A stretch of 9,038 bases of DNA from Burkholderiales bacterium (GCA_014378085.1 JACMOJ010000468.1:1-9038), one strand, 5' to 3'. Shown: positions 1-6,708, counted from the first letter of the stretch. A program made the numbers and translations. Notes: generated by a model from the letters alone, not told the origin.

Positions 1-138
1 CAGGTTGGGGACAAATAATTGGTCTCCATTTGATTGTCACTCAGGACCGCGCTGCGTGGATTGGTCGCAATCCTCTACTAATCTGGTTGGCCTCGCCACA
101 AAATGCTTGAACGTTATTAACAGAGTTGGAAGTCACTT
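1..138. other. Leader region upstream of lepB, no identified gene
   Basis: No gene can be named here. Two plus-strand frames stay open from the window edge: one stops at 108-110, the other at 138-140, overlapping the lepB start. Neither translation resembles the LepA C-terminus, the usual upstream neighbour of lepB in Betaproteobacteria. No convincing -35/-10 pair was found, so the region may be the end of an unrecognised gene, an intergenic leader, or both. A ribosome binding site for lepB, GGAAG, lies at 128-132, six bases before the ATG. Confidence 0.5.
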
Positions 139-1152
139 ATGAATTGGGAAATGGTTGGGTGGTTGGCAATTGCGGCGAGCTTGATGGTCGTTGTCGCTAG
201 CTTTTTTGTCGGCAAAGGCGTGGTCACCACCACCTCCGGGCAGACGATCGGCGTGCCAGCGGAGTCACCCTCGACAATCCACACAATGCTTGAAATTGCT
301 TGGCCGGTGCTGTTTATTGCATCGCTTGCCATGCTTACCTTCAAGGAGGTGATGGGTTTCGCGGCTGTGTTGCTGACAGCGACCACGACCACTGGTCTGA
401 TCTGGTTGATCGACTCGTTAGCGTTTCGCAAGCAGCGTAAAGCCGGAAGCCAGGACCCGGTATTAGTCGAAATGGCCAAGAGTTTCTTTCCGGTCATCTT
501 GATTGTCTTTTTGCTGCGGTCGTTTTTATTCGAGCCGTTCAAAATTCCGTCCGGCTCGATGGTTCCAACGCTCTTGGTGGGTGACTTTATTCTCGTTAAC
601 AAGTTCACGTATGGTATCCGTGTGCCGGTGGCAAACAAAAAAATCTTCAATATCAGTTTGCCCAAGGCGGGCGATGTGATGGTGTTCCGCTATCCAGAGG
701 ACATGTCGAAAGACTTCATCAAGCGGGTCATCGGCACGCCGGGAGACACCATTAGTTACAAAGACAAACGTCTATCCGTCAATGGCAAACCTGTCTTAAC
801 GCAGGCGACCGGCACTTACACCGACACTGAAAGCGGTGGCGTTCGGTTTTTCGAAACCTTTACCGAGAAGTTAGCCGACAAGCCGCACCAAATGATGGTC
901 GATCCGCGTTTTCCCTCACTGGACTTGGCGCGAGTACGACAGTTTCCCAATAGATCAAATTGCACTTACAATGACGATGGAATGACATGCCGGGTGCCAG
1001 ACGGTCAATACTTGATGATGGGCGACAGCCGCGACAATAGTGACGACGGTCGCTACTGGGGTTTTGTGCCAGAAGAAAACATTGTTGGCAAAGCGGTATT
1101 AGTCTGGATGAACTTCGGCAGCCTGAAACGTATCGGCACCCCGATTGAATAA
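139..1152 (+). CDS. lepB: Signal peptidase I (LepB) with extended membrane N-terminus
   Basis: Inner-membrane serine protease (family S26) that cleaves signal peptides from exported preproteins on the periplasmic face. The catalytic motif PSGSM puts the nucleophile at Ser140, and DFIKRVIGTPGD puts the general base at Lys195. The box E region GDSRDNSDDGRYWG spans about 295-308 and keeps the conserved Ser301 and Asp303. Cys275 and Cys284 are placed to form a periplasmic disulphide. Hydrophobic segments lie at about 5-24, 53-67, 72-92 and 113-131. The last two match the two usual LepB membrane spans, so residues 1-71 are an extension beyond the E. coli type. I chose ATG 139 because GGAAG sits six bases upstream and codons 1-71 look like coding sequence. 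An internal ATG at 352 (266 aa) follows a strong Shine-Dalgarno sequence and is a real alternative. The C-terminus WMNFGSLKRIG is typical of betaproteobacterial LepB. The next gene starts 25 nt downstream. Confidence 0.96.
   Translation: MNWEMVGWLAIAASLMVVVASFFVGKGVVTTTSGQTIGVPAESPSTIHTMLEIAWPVLFIASLAMLTFKEVMGFAAVLLTATTTTGLIWLIDSLAFRKQRKAGSQDPVLVEMAKSFFPVILIVFLLRSFLFEPFKIPSGSMVPTLLVGDFILVNKFTYGIRVPVANKKIFNISLPKAGDVMVFRYPEDMSKDFIKRVIGTPGDTISYKDKRLSVNGKPVLTQATGTYTDTESGGVRFFETFTEKLADKPHQMMVDPRFPSLDLARVRQFPNRSNCTYNDDGMTCRVPDGQYLMMGDSRDNSDDGRYWGFVPEENIVGKAVLVWMNFGSLKRIGTPIE
343..354 (+). promoter_or_regulatory. Internal Shine-Dalgarno and ATG inside lepB
   Basis: AAGGAGGT at 343-350 is a near-perfect match to the anti-Shine-Dalgarno sequence. 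It is followed by an in-frame ATG at 352-354, codon 72 of the long lepB frame. The gap from AGGAGG to ATG is only 2 nt, shorter than ideal. The protein from this ATG would begin at the hydrophobic segment that aligns with membrane span 1 of E. coli LepB. It could be the true or a second start, or a chance product of the Lys-Glu-Val codons. Confidence 0.4.
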
Positions 1153-1177
1153 CCACCTGCGAACGCAATAGACAAAT

Positions 1178-1615
1178 ATGGACATGACGCCAGCAACTCC
1201 CACCATCTCGCCAAGCTTGAAGCATTCCTCTCAAGCAGGACGGCGCGCACCTCGTTCGCGCCAGCGCGGTGTCGGCTTCGTCACGTTGTGCTTGTACTTT
1301 ATTGTTGGCGCGTTTATTTTGCTTGGTGGTCTAAAGCTGATGCCGTACTACCTCGAGTATTACTCGGTCAAAAAGGTCATTGCGTCGATGGCAACCAGTG
1401 AAGAAGTGAAGAGTGGTACGGTTGCTGACATTCGCCAGAACTTTGATCGCCGTGCCGTCATTGACAACATTGCGGCCGTCAAAGGTGTCGATCTTGAGAT
1501 CACCAAAGAGAACAACGAAACGGTAGTGACGGCCGCATGGCAGCCACAGATTCAACTGATGCCCGGTTATACGCTCCTCATCGATTTTTCGGTGAGCACT
1601 GCGAATAGCAAGTAG
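1178..1615 (+). CDS. DUF4845 family single-pass membrane protein
   Basis: Small protein (145 aa) of the DUF4845 family, regularly found between lepB and rnc in Beta- and Gammaproteobacteria; its function is not known. A basic, Ser/Pro-rich N-terminus (1-30) leads to RQRGVGF and one membrane span at about 33-52. Then comes the family signature KLMPYYLEYYSVKKVI (about 53-68) and a polar C-terminal domain, presumably periplasmic. The basic-Arg-Gly boundary before a hydrophobic helix resembles a type IV prepilin N-terminus, but there is no clear processing motif, so that is only a likeness. Start choice is uncertain: ATG occurs at 1178 and again at 1184, and neither has a strong Shine-Dalgarno sequence. 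It lies 25 nt after lepB and 6 nt before rnc. Confidence 0.85.
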   Translation: MDMTPATPTISPSLKHSSQAGRRAPRSRQRGVGFVTLCLYFIVGAFILLGGLKLMPYYLEYYSVKKVIASMATSEEVKSGTVADIRQNFDRRAVIDNIAAVKGVDLEITKENNETVVTAAWQPQIQLMPGYTLLIDFSVSTANSK

Positions 1616-1621
1616 CGGCAT

Positions 1622-2308
1622 ATGGCTACGTCAGCATCCTCGCTGGCGGAGCGGCTCGGCTATGTATTTCAGAATTCCGGGTTGCTGGTTCAGGGGCTGA
1701 CCCATCGTAGTTTTGGCATGCCCCACAATGAGCGGCTAGAATTTCTTGGCGACGCCATGCTTAATCTAGCAATTGCCGAGCTCATATTCGAAAAATTCCC
1801 TGTCATGCCTGAGGGAGAACTCAGCCGGTTGCGCGCAAATCTCGTCAATCAAACCACTTTGGCGAGCATTGCTGAAGAAATTGCGCTCGGCAGCTCACTC
1901 CGGCTCGGTGACGGGGAAATAAAGACGGGCGGTGCGTCGCGGCCATCTATGTTGGCAGATGCGGTTGAATCGCTGATCGGCGCGGTACTTGTCGACGGGG
2001 GATTTTTTGCTGCACGAGAGCTGGTCACACGTTTGTTTGCCACCCGTCTTGACGCGCCCGAGCAAAATCACCCGTCGAAGGACGCTAAGACGGCACTGCA
2101 AGAGTGGCTACAAGGACGACGCCATCAGTTGCCACAATACATGGTGAAACGAATTGAAGGTGCTGCGCATCAGCAGACGTTTTATGTGGAATGTATAACG
2201 GAGCGGCCGGCCTTCAAAGTCGAAGGCACCGGCGTGACGCGGCGCGCAGCCGAACAAGACGCAGCGGCAAAAATTCTCGCCAAAATCGAACTCAAAGGGA
2301 TCGCGTGA
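1622..2308 (+). CDS. rnc: Ribonuclease III
   Basis: Cytoplasmic double-strand-specific endoribonuclease that releases pre-16S and pre-23S rRNA from the primary transcript and processes some mRNAs. The endonuclease domain is at about 5-145. Its signature NERLEFLGDA is at 36-45, with metal-binding Glu40 and Asp44; Glu64 and the second pair Asp113 and Glu116 (LADAVESLIGA) are also present. A double-stranded-RNA-binding domain follows from about 153 (KDAKTALQEWLQG) to 224, ending in the typical GTGVTRRAAEQDAA helix. At 228 aa it has the normal length, and all catalytic residues are present. The Shine-Dalgarno sequence is weak. The stop codon overlaps the era start by 4 nt, so era is probably translated by ribosomes that finish rnc. 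Confidence 0.97.
   Translation: MATSASSLAERLGYVFQNSGLLVQGLTHRSFGMPHNERLEFLGDAMLNLAIAELIFEKFPVMPEGELSRLRANLVNQTTLASIAEEIALGSSLRLGDGEIKTGGASRPSMLADAVESLIGAVLVDGGFFAARELVTRLFATRLDAPEQNHPSKDAKTALQEWLQGRRHQLPQYMVKRIEGAAHQQTFYVECITERPAFKVEGTGVTRRAAEQDAAAKILAKIELKGIA
2294..2307 (+). promoter_or_regulatory. Ribosome binding site fixing the GTG start of era
   Basis: AAAGGGA at 2294-2300 lies 4 nt before GTG 2305-2307. The GTG overlaps the rnc stop as GTGA. This site, and the family's normal start just before the P-loop, decide for GTG 2305 over an in-frame ATG 114 nt upstream inside rnc. Confidence 0.75.
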
Positions 2309-3213
2309 CCAATACCGAAACCGATTCGAGCCAATTATTTCATTGCGGTACGATTGCTATTGTGGGGCGGCCCAACGTCGGCAAGTCGACCTTACTCAAT
2401 CATTTGGTCGGCCAAAAGGTGAGCATTACCTCCAACAAGGCGCAGACCACCCGCCATCGCATTACCGGCATCCTCACCGACGCGACGACACAGTTTCTCT
2501 TTCTTGACACGCCAGGCTTCCAAAAAACGCACCAGAGCGCGCTCAATCGGGTTCTCAATCGAACGGTTGCGAATACCGCAGACGACGCCGACGTTGTGGT
2601 GTTTGCGGTAGAGGCACTGCGATTTAGCGACGCTGATGAGGTGGTGCTTAAAGCGCTACCGACGTCCGCCAAGGTCATACTCGCGGTAACGAAATCTGAC
2701 CGCGCAAAAGAGCCTGCCAGAATGCTGCCGTTCTTGGCTGATCTGCAACGACGTTTTATGTTTACGGCGGTGGTGCCTGTCAGCATTAAAAATCCCGCAA
2801 GTGTGGAAGAACTTAAGCGCGTCATTCGTCCGCTGTTGCCGGTGCAGCCCGCTATTTACGCAAAAGATGAATTGACCGATAAATCCGAGCGTTTTATTGC
2901 GGCCGAATTCATCCGGGAGAAAGTGTTTCGTCAAGTGGGCGACGAGTTGCCCTACAGCGTCAGCGTGATGATCGAAAAATTTGAAGTCGAAGGTGCACTG
3001 CGGCGAATTTTTGCAACGATTGTCGTCGAGAAGCAGACCCAAAAAGCGATGATCATCGGCGAGAAAGGTGAGCGCCTGAAGCGTATTGGGACGGACGCAC
3101 GGCGTGACATGGAAGCTATGTTTGACGGCAAGGTCTATCTTGAATTGTGGGTGCGCGTCAAAAAAGGTTGGGCCGACGACGAGGCACTGGTTAAGCAATA
3201 CGGCTATCAATAG
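2305..3213 (+). CDS. era: GTPase Era, 30S ribosome maturation factor
   Basis: Essential GTPase that binds the 3' end of 16S rRNA and assists 30S assembly. The product is 302 aa, matching the usual length of about 300. G1 is GRPNVGKS (21-28), the switch region TSNKAQTTRHRITG holds G2 (42-55), and G3 is DTPG (68-71). The C-terminal KH domain is clear, with GEKGERLKRIG, the stretch KVYLELWVRVKKGW and the final QYGYQ. Two motifs depart from the family norm: G4, normally NKxD, reads TKSD at 129-132, and G5, normally SAx, reads SIK in VPVSIKNPAS. The remainder is intact, so it is probably functional, though guanine recognition may be altered. TKxD is tolerated in some related GTPases such as EngB. 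It is translationally coupled to rnc, and recO starts 5 nt downstream. Confidence 0.97.
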   Translation: MTNTETDSSQLFHCGTIAIVGRPNVGKSTLLNHLVGQKVSITSNKAQTTRHRITGILTDATTQFLFLDTPGFQKTHQSALNRVLNRTVANTADDADVVVFAVEALRFSDADEVVLKALPTSAKVILAVTKSDRAKEPARMLPFLADLQRRFMFTAVVPVSIKNPASVEELKRVIRPLLPVQPAIYAKDELTDKSERFIAAEFIREKVFRQVGDELPYSVSVMIEKFEVEGALRRIFATIVVEKQTQKAMIIGEKGERLKRIGTDARRDMEAMFDGKVYLELWVRVKKGWADDEALVKQYGYQ

Positions 3214-3218
3214 TTGGA

Positions 3219-3974
3219 ATGAGAACGTCAACCAGTTTCGCCAGTGACGGATTTGTCTTGCACAGTTATCCGTACAAAGAAACGAGTCTTATCCTAGAAA
3301 CGTTCACCCGCTCCCACGGCAGGGTGGCGATGGTCGCCAAGGGCGCTAAACGTGGCACATCTAGCAAATACGCGTTAAGCGCCTTTCAGCCCTTATCGCT
3401 CGAATGGTTTGGTCGGGCGGATATGAAAACGCTGAAAGCCGCCGACCATCAGCGCATTAATCCGCAAATTCGGGGCTCCGCCTTGATGGCAGCGTTCTAC
3501 GTCAATGAGTTGTTGCTTAAGCTCGCGGTCAAAGACGACGCCCACGAGCAACTTTTTGACCAGTATGGCGAGACCGTTGGGGTTCTCGCCAAACTGCGCG
3601 CCGAACTGCGCGTCGGCGAGCGGCTGTCGCGGGAGATTGAGATCGCGCTACGCCGTTTTGAACTCAAGCTGCTGGAGGAATTAGGTTATGGACTCACGTT
3701 GGCTCATGAGGCCGACTCCGATGCGTTGATCGATCCCAGTGCTGAATATTTGTACGTGGTTGAACGTGGACCCGTGCGGCTTACCAATCAGCATGAAATA
3801 CGGGCGATTGACCCAGTGAAGCTAAGTGGCAGCACCATCGTGGCGCTCGCCAATGGCGAATTTTCCAGCGCAAGCACGCTCGCCCAAGCAAAACAACTTA
3901 TGCGCCGCGTCATCAACCACCATCTTGGCGATAAGGCTTTGCATACACGCCAACTCATTCGAGAAATGAAATGA
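3219..3974 (+). CDS. recO: DNA repair protein RecO
   Basis: RecF-pathway mediator that binds single-stranded DNA, displaces SSB with RecR and helps load RecA at gaps; it can also anneal strands. The N-terminal OB-fold region covers about 1-80 and includes the conserved SDGFVLHSYPYKETSLILE (about 9-27) and GRVAMVAKGAKR segments. The helical C-terminal domain carries MAAFYVNELLLKL, FELKLLEELGYG and a final LGDKALHTRQLIREM helix. The length of 251 aa is normal. I see no zinc-finger cysteines, as is common in proteobacterial RecO. The ATG is 5 nt after the era stop. The stop overlaps the next gene as ATGA. The order rnc-era-recO is conserved in many proteobacteria. Confidence 0.95.
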   Translation: MRTSTSFASDGFVLHSYPYKETSLILETFTRSHGRVAMVAKGAKRGTSSKYALSAFQPLSLEWFGRADMKTLKAADHQRINPQIRGSALMAAFYVNELLLKLAVKDDAHEQLFDQYGETVGVLAKLRAELRVGERLSREIEIALRRFELKLLEELGYGLTLAHEADSDALIDPSAEYLYVVERGPVRLTNQHEIRAIDPVKLSGSTIVALANGEFSSASTLAQAKQLMRRVINHHLGDKALHTRQLIREMK

Positions 3975-4564
3975 CTGCGGATCCGATCGCGTTGGCAGCC
4001 GAAATCGATACCCGACGCTGGTTGGAGCGCGCGGTCATCGGCCTCAATCTTTGCCCGTTTGCAAAAGCCGTTCACACTAAGGGCCAGATCCACTACGTGG
4101 TTACGTCTGCGAATACCGCTGAGGATTTGCTCGCTGCGCTTGCAGCCGAACTTGAGGCGCTCGCTGAACATGGCGCGGAGCAGCGGAGTACCACCTTGTT
4201 AGTTGCCCCGCTGGCGTTTGCAGACTTCTTAGACTTCAACGATTTTTTGGAGCTGGCGGATAAGTTGCTAGTTGAAATGCAACTTGAAGGGGATTTCCAG
4301 ATTGCGAGTTTCCATCCGCAGTTTCAGTTTGCTGGAACTTCACCGGACGACATCACGAACGCGACGAATCGAGCGCCATACCCTACGCTGCACTTGCTGC
4401 GCGAGGCGAGTATTGATGCTGCAGTGGCGGCATTCCCGGAAACGGAAGCGATTTATTTGAGAAATATCGAAACGCTCGAAGCACTGGGCGTTGACGGATT
4501 TGCGGCATTGGGGGTTGGGCCGACGATTGCGTTGCGGGCTGACGGAATCGGAAAGTCGCAGTGA
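3971..4564 (+). CDS. DUF1415 family protein
   Basis: Protein of 197 aa recognised as DUF1415 from its conserved blocks; its biochemical function is not known. The N-terminal block WLERAVIGLNLCPFAK (17-32) contains the single Cys28. The middle block SFHPQFQFAGT (113-123) contains His115. It runs on into DDITNATNRAPYPTLHLLRE (126-145), with conserved Asp, Asn, Arg and His residues that could form a polar active site or metal site; that role is inferred. No signal peptide or membrane span is seen, so it is probably cytoplasmic. It overlaps recO by 4 nt and the following methyltransferase gene by 4 nt, so it should be co-translated with both. These two genes separate recO from pdxJ, which are often neighbours elsewhere. 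Confidence 0.85.
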   Translation: MTADPIALAAEIDTRRWLERAVIGLNLCPFAKAVHTKGQIHYVVTSANTAEDLLAALAAELEALAEHGAEQRSTTLLVAPLAFADFLDFNDFLELADKLLVEMQLEGDFQIASFHPQFQFAGTSPDDITNATNRAPYPTLHLLREASIDAAVAAFPETEAIYLRNIETLEALGVDGFAALGVGPTIALRADGIGKSQ

Positions 4565-5439
4565 ACGCCGCGCGGGCGGGGAAGGGTAGTAAGGAGTCCG
4601 TTGCGCAGACTGTTGCCGCAGAACTTCGGCCAGGGCAGTCCATCGCGTTGCTGCAAGCACTACATATCCTGACACGCGACGGCAAGCTTAACCAGGATTC
4701 GCGTCGCAAACTAAAGCAGGTGTACCACCTCTATCAATTCATTGAAAAAATCCTCGTCGAACTGGCCGCATCGAGTCAATCGCTTACCCTCGCCGACCAT
4801 GGTGCGGGGAAGTCCTACTTGGGCTTTATCCTCTATGACCTGTTTTTCAAAGCGCATCCATCGGGGCACATCTACGGTGTTGAAGCACGCGAAGAGTTGG
4901 TCACAAAGTCGCAAACGCTAGCCTTGGAGTTAGGTTTTGAGCGTATGTCGTTCATCGCCGGAAGTGTTGCGGATGCGACCGATTCAGACGTCCTCCCAGA
5001 AAACATCGACATGGTCACGGCACTGCACGCGTGTGATACGGCGACGGATGACGCGATTCGATTCGGACTTCGCAAACACGCAAAGTTTATGGTGCTGGTA
5101 CCGTGCTGCCAGGCCGAGGTTTCCCGCGCGCTCAGTCTCGATAAGGCGCGTTCGTTATCGCGAACGCCGCTTGCTGAGTTGTGGCGGCACCCGATTCATA
5201 CACGCGAGTTGGGCAGTCAATTGACCAACGTACTAAGGTGTCTTTATCTAGAAGCAGCAGGCTATCAGGTCACCGTGACGGAGCTGGTAGGATGGGAACA
5301 TAGTCTGAAGAATGAACTCATCATCGCCCGTCGCGTTGGGGCGAGCGGTAAGTCGCAGGCTGCATCTGCACGTCTTCGCGCGTTGCTCGCCGAGTTTGGT
5401 CTCGAGGCGCTGCTCGAAACACGTTTCCCGCTGGCCTAA
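4561..5439 (+). CDS. SAM-dependent methyltransferase, Methyltransf_32-like
   Basis: Predicted class I SAM-dependent methyltransferase of 292 aa; the substrate is unknown. The SAM-binding motif I reads ADHGAGKSYLGFILYDL (78-94), followed by the acidic end of strand 2 in YGVEAREEL (Glu108). A conserved HACDTATDDAI block holds His156, Cys158 and Asp159, and PCCQ (181-184) occupies the motif IV position. This set, DxGaGKsyL plus HACDTATD plus PCC, resembles Methyltransf_32, the family that includes METTL25/GSTCD-like proteins; RNA or protein targets are possible but unproven. The helical N-terminal portion (about 20-70) precedes the Rossmann core. The start is GTG 4561, overlapping the previous stop as GTGA, with GGAAAG a few bases upstream. 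The gene ends the first tight cluster; a 79-nt gap follows. Confidence 0.8.
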   Translation: MNAARAGKGSKESVAQTVAAELRPGQSIALLQALHILTRDGKLNQDSRRKLKQVYHLYQFIEKILVELAASSQSLTLADHGAGKSYLGFILYDLFFKAHPSGHIYGVEAREELVTKSQTLALELGFERMSFIAGSVADATDSDVLPENIDMVTALHACDTATDDAIRFGLRKHAKFMVLVPCCQAEVSRALSLDKARSLSRTPLAELWRHPIHTRELGSQLTNVLRCLYLEAAGYQVTVTELVGWEHSLKNELIIARRVGASGKSQAASARLRALLAEFGLEALLETRFPLA

Positions 5440-5518
5440 ATTAACGTTGCATTTTGATTGGCATTGCGCCAACTATTGACTGCGCCCGCAGGCACTTCGC
5501 TTCTCGTAGAATATCGCT
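5440..5518 (+). promoter_or_regulatory. Gap before pdxJ, possible promoter region
   Basis: This is the largest gap between two identified genes, 79 nt, and a plausible place for a second promoter. TTGACT at 5476-5481 resembles a -35 box and TAGAAT at 5507-5512 a -10 box, but they are 25 nt apart, too far for a standard sigma-70 promoter. If TAGAAT is used alone, the start would fall at the pdxJ ATG and give a leaderless mRNA. No clear Shine-Dalgarno sequence precedes pdxJ. I see no poly-T terminator, so read-through from upstream is likely. Confidence 0.25.
5458..5472. repeat. Inverted repeat TTGGC-N5-GCCAA upstream of pdxJ
   Basis: TTGGC (5458-5462), a five-base spacer and GCCAA (5468-5472) form a perfect dyad. 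It lies 19 nt after the methyltransferase stop and 46 nt before the pdxJ ATG. It has no T-tract after it, so it is a poor terminator. The geometry would suit a dimeric DNA-binding protein or a small RNA hairpin. Arms of only five bases could occur by chance. Confidence 0.35.
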
Positions 5519-6268
5519 ATGACAAAACTTAGCGTTAACGTGAACAAGATTGCGCTGTTGCGCAACACGCGTGCCTTGGGCATTCCGGATGTGGAAAAAT
5601 TTGCCTGCATCGCGCTCGATGCCGGTGCGCACGGCATCACTATCCACCCGCGCCCAGACGGCCGCCATGTTCGCGCAGACGACGTTGCCAAGTTGTCGGC
5701 CCTGATGGCGCAGTATCCCGGACGGGAATTTAATATTGAAGGCAACCCGTTCCACAATCTGATGCAGTTTGTCCGCGCTGCACGCCCGGACCAATGCACG
5801 TTGGTGCCTGATGAATCGGGGCAATTCACATCAGACCACGGCTGGGATATTGCTAAAGACGGCGATCGCCTGCGTCCAATCATTGCCGAACTGAGATCCC
5901 TCGGCGTGCGTGTGAGTCTATTTATGGATCCGTTGCCAGATGCGATGCCTCGCGTCAAAGCGCTGGGCGCAGACCGAATTGAGTTGTACACCGAACCTTA
6001 TGCCGCAAATTTTGGGGCGTCTGTCGGCGCTGCAATGTTGGATGCATACGCGGCGACTGCAGCGGCAGCGGGATTGGTGGGCTTGGGTGTGAACGCCGGG
6101 CACGATTTGAATCTACAAAATTTGCCAGACTTTGTGGCATCGATCCCGACGTTGCTTGAAGTGTCGATTGGCCATGCACTGGTGGCAGATGCGCTTGAGT
6201 TTGGCCTGGCCAAGACGGTGGGGCTATATCTTGCGGCGATCGGGCATGCTCCCGCCACCGCGACATAA
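5519..6268 (+). CDS. pdxJ: Pyridoxine 5'-phosphate synthase, divergent type
   Basis: Cytoplasmic TIM-barrel enzyme that condenses 3-amino-2-oxopropyl phosphate (aminoacetone 3-phosphate) with 1-deoxy-D-xylulose 5-phosphate to form pyridoxine 5'-phosphate in DXP-dependent vitamin B6 synthesis. Family residues seen: His43 in ITIHPRPDGRH, Glu74 in FNIEGNP, His195 in VNAGHDL, and IGHALV near the C-terminus. They correspond to E. coli His45, Glu72, His193 and the phosphate-binding loop. The length, 249 aa, is normal. The N-terminus reads LSVNVNKIALLRN, where the common form has LGVNIDHVATLRN, and HPRPD replaces HLRED. As I recall the families, this matches the Xanthomonas- and Bacteroidetes-like group rather than the usual betaproteobacterial PdxJ. 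The ATG at 5519 agrees with the family start, although its Shine-Dalgarno sequence is weak. acpS begins 18 nt after the stop. Confidence 0.94.
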   Translation: MTKLSVNVNKIALLRNTRALGIPDVEKFACIALDAGAHGITIHPRPDGRHVRADDVAKLSALMAQYPGREFNIEGNPFHNLMQFVRAARPDQCTLVPDESGQFTSDHGWDIAKDGDRLRPIIAELRSLGVRVSLFMDPLPDAMPRVKALGADRIELYTEPYAANFGASVGAAMLDAYAATAAAAGLVGLGVNAGHDLNLQNLPDFVASIPTLLEVSIGHALVADALEFGLAKTVGLYLAAIGHAPATAT

Positions 6269-6273
6269 AGCAC

Positions 6274-6289
6274 GAAGGGCTGCCCAGTG
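6274..6289 (+). promoter_or_regulatory. Ribosome binding site for the GTG start of acpS
   Basis: GAAGGG at 6274-6279 lies 7 nt before GTG 6287-6289. The spacing is close to ideal, and the frame opens straight into the AcpS N-terminal motif, which fixes GTG as the start. Confidence 0.75.
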
Positions 6290-6682
6290 ATTTTTGGTAT
6301 TGGCACTGACATTGTGGCCATCAAGCGGATTCAAGAGGCGCTGTTCAAACACGGCGACCGTTTTTTACACCGCATTCTTAATGAAGACGAAGTCGCCGAA
6401 TATGCTGTGTACAAAACCTCGGCCAACACCACAGCGCCTGCACGTTTTCTCGCAAAACGCTTCGCGGCTAAAGAGGCGTTTTCCAAAGCGTTCGGCACCG
6501 GCATCGGTGAGGCGGTCGGCTGGCACGATGTGCGGGTGGCACATGATGCAAAGGGCAAGCCCATTGTTGCCTTCAGCAAGGCTTTGCAGGCGCGGCTCGC
6601 TTCGGCGGGTGTGCATCAGAGTCATATTTCAATATCCGACGAGCAGGATCATGCAATTGCATTCGTCGTCTTAGAGTCTTAG
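6287..6682 (+). CDS. acpS: Holo-[acyl-carrier-protein] synthase
   Basis: Cytoplasmic 4'-phosphopantetheinyl transferase, typically trimeric, that moves phosphopantetheine from coenzyme A to a serine of acyl carrier protein, activating it for fatty acid synthesis. The product is 131 aa, slightly longer than the E. coli enzyme (126). The first signature, IFGIGTDIVAIKRI (2-15), contains Mg-binding Asp8. The second, RFLAKRFAAKEAFSKAFGTG (53-72), contains Glu63. The C-terminal strand SISDEQDHAIAFVVLE matches the family end. Residue 11 is Ala where many homologues have Glu (GTDIVEI), a minor change. The start is GTG with a good Shine-Dalgarno sequence. pdxJ directly upstream is the standard pdxJ-acpS pair. 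Confidence 0.95.
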   Translation: MIFGIGTDIVAIKRIQEALFKHGDRFLHRILNEDEVAEYAVYKTSANTTAPARFLAKRFAAKEAFSKAFGTGIGEAVGWHDVRVAHDAKGKPIVAFSKALQARLASAGVHQSHISISDEQDHAIAFVVLES

Positions 6683-6708
6683 GGTCAATGAGTGGAGATC
6701 GATAGGTT

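Noticed and set aside
117..665. Minus-strand reading frame opposite lepB, and similar minus-strand frames elsewhere
   Set aside because: These lie antisense to well-identified genes, show no recognisable domains and have no ribosome sites; they reflect codon bias of the real genes.
1178..1290. DUF4845 protein as a true type IV prepilin
   Set aside because: RQRGVGF before a hydrophobic helix is suggestive, but there is no Glu at the +5 position and the following YYLEYYSVKK block is the DUF4845 signature.
2191..2304. Upstream ATG extension of era by 38 codons
   Set aside because: The extension lies inside the dsRNA-binding domain of rnc in another frame, is basic and unlike any Era, and the GTG at 2305 has a good ribosome site and gives the normal length.
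3594..3617. Direct repeat AACTGCGCG in recO
   Set aside because: The two copies encode similar Leu-Arg stretches in a helix; this is within what codon bias produces in a normal gene.
6294..6674. Alternative frame inside acpS
   Set aside because: It is a plus-one shadow of acpS with no family likeness, while the acpS frame carries complete signature motifs.
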